NCBI GenBank assembly: GCA_041675885.1
Contig: JBAYSY010000045.1
Span: forward strand, 1-20,245
Source: JBAYSY01 sp041675885
GTDB taxonomy: Bacteria > Pseudomonadota > Alphaproteobacteria > Rhodobacterales > Rhodobacteraceae
Direction of reading: 5' to 3'
DNA: 20,245 nt
Below the pieces are notes generated by a model, which was not told the origin of the DNA, made no database searches, and saw only the letters and a program-made list of their open reading frames with translations. Shown here in pieces: positions 1 to 6,962 of this stretch (positions within the stretch are counted from its first letter, which is position 1; every line of letters starts with the position of its first letter). Position numbers and translations under genes: made by a program.

Positions 1-79
1 CGTTCCCCCCCCCGCCCCCCATTGCCTCCCCCCCTTCGCTTCGCCCAGGTCCGCCGGGTTGCCGACGGGGGAGAATTTC

Positions 80-1252
80 ATGCGGGTCGGGATTTTCTGT
101 TTCCTCCTCGGCTATGTGCTCAGCCAGTTCTACCGCGCCTTCCTCGCGGTCATGGCGCCCGCGCTCGAAGCCGATGTGGGCGCCACGGCGGAACAGCTTG
201 CCGATGCCTCGGGGCTGTGGTTCCTCGCCTTCGCCGCGCTGCAACTGCCGGTGGGCTGGGCGCTGGACCGGACCGGGCCACGGCGGACGGCGGCGGTGCT
301 GCTGGGCCTGTGCGGCGGCGGCGGCGCGCTGGTCTTCGGGCTGGCGCAGGCGCCGTGGCAGATCATGGCCGGAATGGCGCTGATCGGCGCGGGCTGCGCG
401 CCGGTGCTGATGGCCTCGCTCTATATCTTCGCCCGGGTGTTCCCGCCCGCGGTGTTCGGCACCGCGGCCGGGGTCATCATCGGCGTGGGTTCGATCGGCA
501 ACCTCGGCGCCGCGCTGCCGATGGCCTGGGCGGCCGAGACCTTCGGCTGGCGCGAGTCGGTGCTGGCGCTTGCCGCGATCACCTTCGCCACCGCCGCGGC
601 GATCCTGCGCTTCGTGCCCGATCCGCCGCGCGCCGGGGTCTCTGCCGGGGCGGGGTCGTTCCGCGGCATCCTGGCCTCGCGGGCGATCTGGCTGATCCTG
701 CCGCTGATGGCGGTCCATGCCGCCCCGGCAAGCGGCATCCGGGGCCTGTGGGTCGGGCCCTATTTCACCGATGTCTTCGGGGCGGATGCCGCCGGGGTCG
801 GGCAGGCGACGCTGATCATGGCCGTGGCCATGGTGGCGGGGGCCTTTGCCTACGGGCCGCTCGACCGGGTGTTCCGCACCCGCAAGGGGGTGGTGCTGGT
901 GGGCAACCTGCTTTGCACGGCGGCGCTCATGGCGCTCTGGGCCGCGCCCGGGTCCGGCTGGTGGGCGGCGGCGGCGCTCATCGCGGCGGTGGGGGCGTTC
1001 GGGGCCTCGTTCCCGATGCTGATGGCGCATGGAAGGGCGCTGTTCCCGACGCATCTGGTGGGCCGGGGGGTGACGCTGCTCAACCTGTTCGCCATTGGCG
1101 GGGTCGGGGTCGCGCAGGTGGCAAGCGGGCGGGTGCATGGGTCGGTGCCGGGGGGCGGGGCTGATGCCTACGGGCTGCTGTTCGGCTTTTTCGGGCTGAT
1201 CCTGCTGGCGGGCTGCGTGATCTACGCCTTTGCCCAGGACCGGCGCGACTGA
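80..1252 (+). CDS. MFS transporter
   Basis: A 390-residue integral membrane protein of the major facilitator superfamily, expected to move a small solute across the inner membrane; the substrate cannot be read from the sequence. The N-terminus runs straight into a hydrophobic helix, and residues about 70-85 contain an MFS motif-A-like loop (GWALDRTGPRR) between the second and third predicted helices. The rest alternates Ala/Gly/Leu-rich membrane segments with short loops, compatible with about 12 helices. I chose the ATG at 80 because a purine-rich GGGGGAG lies just upstream; an in-frame TTG at 59 would add seven residues without a better ribosome site. asd starts 77 bp downstream on the same strand and may be cotranscribed. 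Family assignment is firm, specificity unknown. Confidence 0.88.
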   Translation: MRVGIFCFLLGYVLSQFYRAFLAVMAPALEADVGATAEQLADASGLWFLAFAALQLPVGWALDRTGPRRTAAVLLGLCGGGGALVFGLAQAPWQIMAGMALIGAGCAPVLMASLYIFARVFPPAVFGTAAGVIIGVGSIGNLGAALPMAWAAETFGWRESVLALAAITFATAAAILRFVPDPPRAGVSAGAGSFRGILASRAIWLILPLMAVHAAPASGIRGLWVGPYFTDVFGADAAGVGQATLIMAVAMVAGAFAYGPLDRVFRTRKGVVLVGNLLCTAALMALWAAPGSGWWAAAALIAAVGAFGASFPMLMAHGRALFPTHLVGRGVTLLNLFAIGGVGVAQVASGRVHGSVPGGGADAYGLLFGFFGLILLAGCVIYAFAQDRRD

Positions 1253-1329
1253 CCGGCGCCACCGCTGCCCCCTTTCACCCCGCACCGCTTTGCGCTATGG
1301 CGCGCAGCGTAAGATGAAGGAGGTCCGGG

Positions 1330-2352
1330 ATGGGCTACAGGATCGTCGTCGTGGGCGCCACGGGGAGCGTGGGCCGTGAAATGCTGAACATCCTTGCCGA
1401 GCGGGAATTCCCGGTCGCCGAGATCGCGGTGCTTGCCTCGCGCCGCAGCCTCGGAACCGAGGTGAGCTTCGGCGACAGGACACTGAAGACCAGGGATCTT
1501 GAGACCTTCGACTTCGAGGGCTGGGACATGGCGTTGTTCGCCATCGGCTCGGAGGCGACGAAAATCCATGCCCCGCGCGCCACCGCCGCGGGCTGCGTGG
1601 TGATCGACAACTCCTCGCTCTACCGCTACGACCCCGAGGTGCCGCTGGTGGTGCCCGAGGTGAACCCCGAGGCGGTCGAGGACTACCGGGCGAAGATGAT
1701 CATCGCCAACCCGAACTGCTCGACCGCGCAGATGGTGGTGGCGCTGAAGCCGCTGCACGACCGGGCGCGGATCAAGCGGGTGGTGGTCTCGACCTACCAG
1801 TCGGTCTCGGGCGCGGGCAAGGACGGCATGGACGAGCTTTGGGACCAGACCAAGGGCCTCTTCGTGCCGGGGCAGGAAGTCGCGCCGAAGAAGTTCCAGA
1901 AGCAGATCGCCTTCAACGTGATCCCGCATATCGACGTGTTCCTCGACGACGGCTCCACCAAGGAAGAGTGGAAGATGGTCGCCGAGACCAAGAAGATCCT
2001 CGATCCGAAGATCAGGGTCACCGCGACCTGCGTGCGGGTGCCGGTCTTCGTCGGCCATTCCGAGGCGATCAACATCGAGTTCGAGGATTTCCTCGACGAG
2101 GACGAGGCCCGCGACATCCTGCGCGAGGCGCCCGGTGTGCTGGTCGTGGACAAGCGCGAGGCGGGGGGCTACGTCACCCCGGTCGAATGCGTGGGCGACT
2201 ACGCCACCTTCATCAGCCGGATCCGGCAGGATTCGACGGTAGAAAACGGCCTCAACCTGTGGTGCGTGTCCGACAACCTGCGCAAGGGCGCGGCGCTCAA
2301 TGCGGTGCAGATCGCCGAGACGCTGGGCAACCGCTGCCTGAAGAAAGGGTAG
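1330..2352 (+). CDS. asd: Aspartate-semialdehyde dehydrogenase
   Basis: Catalyses NADPH-dependent reduction of L-aspartyl-4-phosphate to L-aspartate semialdehyde, the branch point to lysine/diaminopimelate, threonine and methionine; cytosolic. The 340-residue length is normal. Residues 6-16 form the nucleotide-binding loop (VVVGATGSVGRE), DNSS lies at 93-96, and the catalytic cysteine is C130 in NPNCSTAQ. The QSVSGAGKDGMDEL stretch and the substrate-loop region around HIDVFLDDG match the family. A very good ribosome site (AAGGAGGT, 1317-1324) precedes the ATG. The gene is convergent with the YbaK-like gene, with hairpins between them. The call is secure. Confidence 0.97.
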   Translation: MGYRIVVVGATGSVGREMLNILAEREFPVAEIAVLASRRSLGTEVSFGDRTLKTRDLETFDFEGWDMALFAIGSEATKIHAPRATAAGCVVIDNSSLYRYDPEVPLVVPEVNPEAVEDYRAKMIIANPNCSTAQMVVALKPLHDRARIKRVVVSTYQSVSGAGKDGMDELWDQTKGLFVPGQEVAPKKFQKQIAFNVIPHIDVFLDDGSTKEEWKMVAETKKILDPKIRVTATCVRVPVFVGHSEAINIEFEDFLDEDEARDILREAPGVLVVDKREAGGYVTPVECVGDYATFISRIRQDSTVENGLNLWCVSDNLRKGAALNAVQIAETLGNRCLKKG

Positions 2353-2371
2353 GCGCCGCCTGAAGGAAGGG

Positions 2372-2411
2372 CAGGGGCTTTCGCCCCCTGACGGTGCGCG
2401 TTTTCACGCGC
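2372..2411 (+). terminator. Tandem hairpins between convergent genes (candidate terminator)
   Basis: Two adjacent hairpins follow asd. The first pairs CAGGGG (2372-2377) with CCCCTG (2385-2390). The second pairs GCGCGT (2396-2401) with ACGCGC (2406-2411) around a TTTC loop. There is no long U-tract after either, so the terminator call is moderate. The position between convergent gene ends supports it. Confidence 0.45.
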
Positions 2412-2465
2412 CGCCGTCGCCCCCGGCGGTTCGCGGGTTCGGCGGGCGGGCCGTGCCCTGCGCCC

Positions 2466-2957
2466 TCACGGCCCCGCACCCCGGCCGGGCAGGGTGAAGC
2501 CCGCCGGGATCGCGCCGGTCAGCCCGGGCAGCCGCGCCGGGTCGATGGCGAAGATGTGGCGCGGGGTTCCGGCCGCGGCCCAGACCTCGGAGAAGTCCAT
2601 CAGTCGGGGGTCGAGCCAGGCCCGCACCGGCGCAAGATGCCCCACCGGCGCCACGCCGCCGATGGCAAAGCCGGTGCGCGCGCGGACCAGCGCCGCGTCG
2701 GCCCTCTCCAGCGTCTCGCCCGCCAGTTCCCCGGCCCGTTCGTTGCACACGAGGTTGCCGCCCGCGGTCAGGAACAGCAGCACCTCGCCCGTCTCCGCGC
2801 CGCGGAACACGATCGACTTCACGATCTGGTCGAGTTCGCAGCCCGCCGCGGCGGCCGCCTCGGGCGCGGTGCGGGTGCTTTCGGCCATCTCCAGGATATG
2901 CGCGGGCACGCCCGCCGTCTCCAGCGCCGCGCGCACCCTTGCGAGGCTCTTGCTCAT
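2466..2957 (-). CDS. YbaK/EbsC family aminoacyl-tRNA deacylase
   Basis: A 163-residue single-domain protein of the YbaK/EbsC/ProX superfamily, which hydrolyses mischarged aminoacyl-tRNAs in trans (Cys-tRNA(Pro) for YbaK itself). Supporting features are the family's N-terminal helix, the VKSIVF strand with conserved lysine K47, a glycine-rich central segment (FAIGGVAPVGH, about residues 97-107) and a C-terminal region ending in a proline/glycine tail. The ATG at 2957 has a clear GGGAGG ribosome site a few bases upstream. The reading frame is open far upstream, but only antisense to glnE, so the longer version is rejected. The gene is divergent from glnE, with 108 bp between the starts. Which mischarged tRNA it edits cannot be told. 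Confidence 0.88.
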   Translation of the reverse strand: MSKSLARVRAALETAGVPAHILEMAESTRTAPEAAAAAGCELDQIVKSIVFRGAETGEVLLFLTAGGNLVCNERAGELAGETLERADAALVRARTGFAIGGVAPVGHLAPVRAWLDPRLMDFSEVWAAAGTPRHIFAIDPARLPGLTGAIPAGFTLPGRGAGP

Positions 2958-3065
2958 CACCGTTCCTCCCTGCCTGCCGCGCGCACCATGCCCCCGGCCG
3001 GGGCGCCCCGCAAGCCCCCGCAAAGGCCCGTTGACCGCCCGCCCCGGCGCCGCCATGGTGCGGCC

Positions 3066-5828
3066 ATGACCCTGCGCGACCGCATCCGCCGCCAGCCCCT
3101 GCCGTTCGACCCCGCCGCCGGGCAGGCGGCGGCGGCGGGGTATTCCGGCGCGGCGGCCGGGCTGATCGCCGGTGCGGCCGGGTGCAGCCCCTATCTTGCC
3201 GCGCTGATCCGGCGCGAGGGCGACTGGCTGGCCGATACACTGGACACCCCGCCCGAGACGGCGCGGGACGCCGCGCTGGCCGCGCTCGACCCATTGCCGC
3301 TTGCCGAACTCGGCCCGGGGCTGCGGCAGGCCAGGCGGCGGATCGCGCTGCTTGCCGCGCTCGCCGATCTCGGCGGGGTCTGGCCGCTGGAACAGGTGAC
3401 CGGGGCGCTCACCCTTCTGGCCGACAGGGCGGTGGACCTCGCCATAAAACGCCTCGTGGCCGAGGAAATCCGTCGCGGCAAGCTGCCCGGTGCCGCCCCG
3501 GAGGACGCGGAGACCGCCGGGGGCATGGTGGTGCTCGCCATGGGCAAGATGGGCGCGGGGGAACTCAACTATTCCTCCGACATCGACCTGATCTGCCTGT
3601 TCGACGAAACCCGCTACGACGCCGCCGACCAGCAGGAGGCCCGCGCCGCCTTCATCCGCGTGACCCGCAAGATGACGGCGCTGCTTTCCGACATCACCGG
3701 CGACGGCTATGTGTTCCGCACCGACCTGCGGCTGCGCCCCGACGCCTCGGTGACGCCGGTGTGCCTGTCGCTGGCCGCCGCCGAAACCTATTACGAAAGC
3801 CTCGGCCGCACGTGGGAGCGCGCCGCCTATATCAAGGCCCGGCCCTGCGCCGGCGACCTCGCGGCCGGTGCGCGGTTCCTGAAAACCCTGACCCCCTTCG
3901 TCTGGCGCCGCCACCTCGACTTCGCCGCGATCCAGGACGCCCATGACATGCGGCTGCGGATCCGCGACCACAAGGGCCTCGCCGGGCCGATCTGGGTCGC
4001 GGGGCACAACATGAAGCTCGGGATCGGCGGCATCCGCGAGATCGAATTCTTCACCCAGACCCGCCAGTTGATCGCCGGGGGCCGCGACCCGGACCTGCGC
4101 GCCCGCGGCACCGTGCCCGCGCTGGCCGCGCTGGCCGACAAGGGCTGGGTGCCGCGCGAGGTGACGGACGAGTTGACCGCGCATTACCGTGCCCATCGCG
4201 AGATCGAACACCGCCTGCAAATGGTGCAGGACGCCCAGACCCACGACATGCCGGTAACGCCCGAGGGGCTGGACCGAATCGCCCGGTTCTGCGGCCAAAC
4301 CGACACCGCCGCCTTCCTCGATACCCTGTGCGGGCGGCTCGGGCGGGTCGCCGAACTGACCGAGGGCTTCTTCGCCCCCGGCAAGGCCGAGGCCGGGCCG
4401 GAACTGTCCGACCGCGCCCGCGCCATCGTCGAGGGCTGGCGCGGATATCCCGCCCTGCGTTCGGCCCGCGCGGTCGAGATCTTCAAGCGCCTGCGCCCGG
4501 CGATCCTGCGGGCGCTGATGCGCGCCGCCAACCCCGACGAGGCGCTGGTGGCCTTCGACGGGTTCCTGTCGGGCCTGCCCGCCGGGGTGCAGATCTTCTC
4601 GCTGTTCGAGGCGACGCCGCAACTGGTGGATCTCATCGCCGATATTTCCGCGACGGCGCCGGGGCTTGCACGCTATCTTTCACGCAATTCCGCGGTGCTC
4701 GACGCGGTGCTGGGCGGCGATTTCTTCGCGCCCTGGCCGGGGGCGGCGGCGCTGGCGGCGGAACTGGCGGCGCGGCTCGACCCGGTGCCGGATTACGAGC
4801 GCAGGCTCGACGGCACCCGGGCCTGGATGAAGGAATGGCACTTCCGCATCGGCGTGCACCACCTGCGCGGGCTGATCGACGCTTTCGAGGCCGGCAAGCA
4901 ATACGCCGATCTGGCCGAAGCGGTGGTGGCGGCGCTCTGGCCCCCGGTCGCGGCGGAATTCGCCCGCAAACACGGGCCGATGCCGGGCCGGGGCGCGGCG
5001 GTGCTGGGGATGGGCAGCCTCGGGGCCGGGCGGCTGAACGCCGGGTCCGACCTCGACCTGATCGTGATCTACGACGCGCCTGGGGATGAGATTTCTCAAG
5101 GTTCACGGCCGCTTGCAGCCCGAACCTATTACGCGCGGCTGACCCAGGCACTGGTCACCGCACTCTCCGCACCGATGGCCGAGGGGCGGCTTTACGAAGT
5201 GGACATGCGCCTGCGCCCCTCTGGCCGCCAGGGGCCGGTGGCAACCTCGCTTGGCGCGTTCCGTGCCTATCAGACCGACGAGGCCTGGACATGGGAACAT
5301 CTGGCGCTGACCCGCGCCCGGCCGGTGGCGGGCAGCGCCGAACTGGGGGCGGAGGTCGAGGCGTTCCGGCGTGAGATTTTGCCGGTAAAGGGTTGTGAAG
5401 CAAGGGTTTTTGAGGATGTGACCGAAATGCGCGCCCGGCTTCTGGTTGCCCGGCCCGGCGGCGTATGGGAGGCTCGGGACGGCCCCGGTCGGCTGATGGA
5501 CATCGAGCTTCTGGCCCAGACCGCGGCCCTGCGCGCCGGTGATCCGGCCCGGCGGACCGAGGCGCAGTTGCGCGCCGGCGTCCGTTCCGGCTGGCTGACG
5601 AAGGACGAGGAAACCGTGCTGCTCGCCGCCTACCGGCTGTTCTGGCGGGTGCAATGCGCCGGGCGGCTGCTCGGCGACCGGCCGCCCGCCCCCGACAGCT
5701 TGGGCGAGGGCGCGCGCGCCTTCCTGCTGCGCGAGGCCGACGCGCCCGACCCCGCCGCACTCGCAGCCCGGATGGACAGCGCCGCCGAGGCCGCCGCAAC
5801 CGTCATTGCCGCCCGGATCAGGGCCTGA
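3066..5828 (+). CDS. glnE: Bifunctional glutamine synthetase adenylyltransferase/deadenylyltransferase
   Basis: Adds AMP to, and removes it from, glutamine synthetase in response to PII/PII-UMP and glutamine, so it sets nitrogen assimilation. The 920 residues are slightly below the usual 930-980. Two nucleotidyltransferase domains are visible. The N-terminal deadenylylase motif is MGKMGAGELNYSSDIDL with D172 and D174. The C-terminal adenylylase motif is MGSLGAGRLNAGSDLDL with D662 and D664. The linker includes the conserved GIGGIREIEFF segment. The start was taken at the ATG encoding MTLRDRIRRQ; the frame is open further upstream but only across the divergent YbaK-like gene. The ribosome site is weak. 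A 92-aa gene follows 14 bp downstream and is probably cotranscribed. Confidence 0.95.
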   Translation: MTLRDRIRRQPLPFDPAAGQAAAAGYSGAAAGLIAGAAGCSPYLAALIRREGDWLADTLDTPPETARDAALAALDPLPLAELGPGLRQARRRIALLAALADLGGVWPLEQVTGALTLLADRAVDLAIKRLVAEEIRRGKLPGAAPEDAETAGGMVVLAMGKMGAGELNYSSDIDLICLFDETRYDAADQQEARAAFIRVTRKMTALLSDITGDGYVFRTDLRLRPDASVTPVCLSLAAAETYYESLGRTWERAAYIKARPCAGDLAAGARFLKTLTPFVWRRHLDFAAIQDAHDMRLRIRDHKGLAGPIWVAGHNMKLGIGGIREIEFFTQTRQLIAGGRDPDLRARGTVPALAALADKGWVPREVTDELTAHYRAHREIEHRLQMVQDAQTHDMPVTPEGLDRIARFCGQTDTAAFLDTLCGRLGRVAELTEGFFAPGKAEAGPELSDRARAIVEGWRGYPALRSARAVEIFKRLRPAILRALMRAANPDEALVAFDGFLSGLPAGVQIFSLFEATPQLVDLIADISATAPGLARYLSRNSAVLDAVLGGDFFAPWPGAAALAAELAARLDPVPDYERRLDGTRAWMKEWHFRIGVHHLRGLIDAFEAGKQYADLAEAVVAALWPPVAAEFARKHGPMPGRGAAVLGMGSLGAGRLNAGSDLDLIVIYDAPGDEISQGSRPLAARTYYARLTQALVTALSAPMAEGRLYEVDMRLRPSGRQGPVATSLGAFRAYQTDEAWTWEHLALTRARPVAGSAELGAEVEAFRREILPVKGCEARVFEDVTEMRARLLVARPGGVWEARDGPGRLMDIELLAQTAALRAGDPARRTEAQLRAGVRSGWLTKDEETVLLAAYRLFWRVQCAGRLLGDRPPAPDSLGEGARAFLLREADAPDPAALAARMDSAAEAAATVIAARIRA

Positions 5829-5842
5829 GAATGGGGAGACGC

Positions 5843-6121
5843 ATGATGCAGCCGAACGAGGCCGACCCGAAGGGCCTGATCCGCGAAAGCTACCGGATCG
5901 AGGGGATCGCCACCGATGAATGCCGCTCGATCTTCGTCGATTGGGCGCTCAGCCTCGCGCCTGGGGTCGATGTGACCGAGGCGTTGCGCAGCCTGATCGC
6001 CACCCATGCCACGGGCGCGCCCGACCATCCGATGAGCGCGGTGCTGGCCGCCGGGCTGGAACAGGCCCGCCCGCCTCGAAGACGCGGCGGACGGGCGGGG
6101 AGGGTTCGGGATTTGCAGTGA
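5843..6121 (+). CDS. Small conserved-looking protein of unknown function
   Basis: A 92-residue acidic-to-basic protein of no assigned function. It begins MMQPNEADPKGLIRESYRIEG, has a helical middle (CRSIFVDWALSLAP) and a probable second helix (ALRSLIATHA). It ends in a very basic Arg/Gly-rich tail after an HPMSAVLAAGLEQA segment. The start at 5843 is favoured by the GGGGAGA site at 5832-5838; an in-frame ATG at 5831 overlaps that site, and 5846 is a third option. It follows glnE by 14 bp on the same strand, suggesting one transcript. I recognise similar small proteins in Rhodobacteraceae only from general resemblance. Real-gene status is supported by start context and amino-acid composition. 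Confidence 0.72.
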   Translation: MMQPNEADPKGLIRESYRIEGIATDECRSIFVDWALSLAPGVDVTEALRSLIATHATGAPDHPMSAVLAAGLEQARPPRRRGGRAGRVRDLQ

Positions 6122-6199
6122 AATATGAGGATGTTATCGCGTCTATCTCATGCGTAACATGATATTTCTCTATCAAGAATCTGATTATAATAATATTTT
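6122..6199. other. AT-rich convergent intergenic spacer
   Basis: This stretch is strikingly AT-rich compared with both sides. It lies between the plus-strand glnE unit and the minus-strand edd-eda unit. It contains TCATGCGTAACATGA, a 5-bp inverted repeat with a 5-base spacer (about 6148-6162), and an ATTATAATAATATTTT run. I see no credible reading frame, tRNA or rho-independent terminator with a long stem. It could be a transcription-end region for one or both operons, or a small RNA locus. Confidence 0.5.
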
Positions 6200-6229
6200 G
6201 CCTTGATGAAAATATCCCCGCCGGAGGCT
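6200..6229 (-). repeat. Dispersed 30-bp gene-end repeat, copy 1
   Basis: A 30-bp sequence that recurs at 11718-11747 with one mismatch. On the minus strand it reads AGCCTCCGGCGGGGATATTT followed by a TCATCAAGGC end. It starts about 20 bp after the eda stop, in the sense orientation of eda. A weak GC-rich hairpin (CCTCCGGCGGGG) followed by ATATTTT makes it look terminator-like. Similar CCTCCGGCGGGG-ATATTT strings at gene ends are, from my memory, common in Rhodobacteraceae genomes. Confidence 0.75.
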
Positions 6230-6248
6230 TCCACAGAATCCTCAGGCG

Positions 6249-6953
6249 CTACCGCCGGACAGCATCCCGGGCCAGCGCCTCGACCCCGGCCCAGTCTTCC
6301 GCCGCCAGCATCGCCGGGGGGGCGACCCAGCTTCCTCCCACGCAAAGAACATTCGGCAAGCCCAGGTAATCGCTCATGTTTTCGCTGGTTATGCCGCCGG
6401 TCGGGCAAAAGCGGACCTGTGGCAATGGCCCGGCCAGTGCCCGCAGCGCCGTGGGGCCGCCGGAGGTCGCGGCGGGAAAGAACTTCTGCACCGAATAACC
6501 CCGTTCCCACAGCCGCATCGCCTCGCTTGCCGTCGCCGCGCCGGGCAGCAGCGCCAGCCCCTCGGCCGCGCAGGCATCGAGCAGCCGGTCCGTCGCGCCG
6601 GGCGAGACGCCGAACGCGGCCCCCGCCGCCTTCGCCGCCGCGACATCGGCGGGGGTGAGCAGGGTTCCCGCGCCCACGACCGCGCCGGGCACGTCGGCCA
6701 TCGCCCGGATCGCGTCGAGCGCCGCCGGGGTGCGCAGGGTCACCTCCAGCACCGGCAACCCGCCCGCGACCAGCGCCTCGGCCAGCGGCCGGGCATGGGC
6801 CGCGTGTTCGACCACCAGCACCGGGATCACCGGCGCCATCGCGCAGAGTTCGGCGCAGCGGCGCGAAGCCTGTTCACCTTTTGTCAACCCGGCGCGGGCA
6901 GGATGCGAATCACGGCCCGGCAATGGATCGGAGGAGGAACTGGATGCAGACAT
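6249..6953 (-). CDS. eda: 2-dehydro-3-deoxy-phosphogluconate (KDPG) aldolase
   Basis: Cleaves KDPG to pyruvate and glyceraldehyde-3-phosphate, the last specific step of the Entner-Doudoroff pathway; a cytosolic class I aldolase trimer in this family. Key residues are visible: the catalytic glutamate and phosphate-binding arginine in LEVTLRT (E70, R74), T98 in GAGTLL, and the Schiff-base lysine K157 in VQKFFPA, followed by the phosphate loop CPTGGI. At 234 residues it is longer than the usual 210-215 because of a Ser-rich N-terminal extension. The ATG at 6953 has TAAGGG upstream and sits 9 bp after the edd stop. A TTG at 6887 (LTKGEQ) would give a standard-length enzyme, so the exact start is uncertain. 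It forms an operon with edd. Confidence 0.95.
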   Translation of the reverse strand: MSASSSSSDPLPGRDSHPARAGLTKGEQASRRCAELCAMAPVIPVLVVEHAAHARPLAEALVAGGLPVLEVTLRTPAALDAIRAMADVPGAVVGAGTLLTPADVAAAKAAGAAFGVSPGATDRLLDACAAEGLALLPGAATASEAMRLWERGYSVQKFFPAATSGGPTALRALAGPLPQVRFCPTGGITSENMSDYLGLPNVLCVGGSWVAPPAMLAAEDWAGVEALARDAVRR

Positions 6954-6962
6954 GGGAAACCC

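Noticed and set aside
1..45. Runs of C at the very start of the window.
   Set aside because: Low-complexity sequence ahead of the MFS gene; it may be a real C-rich tract or a homopolymer sequencing artefact, and nothing functional can be supported.
2394..3065. The glnE reading frame is open for 224 codons upstream of its start.
   Set aside because: This part is antisense to the YbaK-like gene, is Arg/Pro-rich and has no ribosome site; the GlnE fold begins at 3066.
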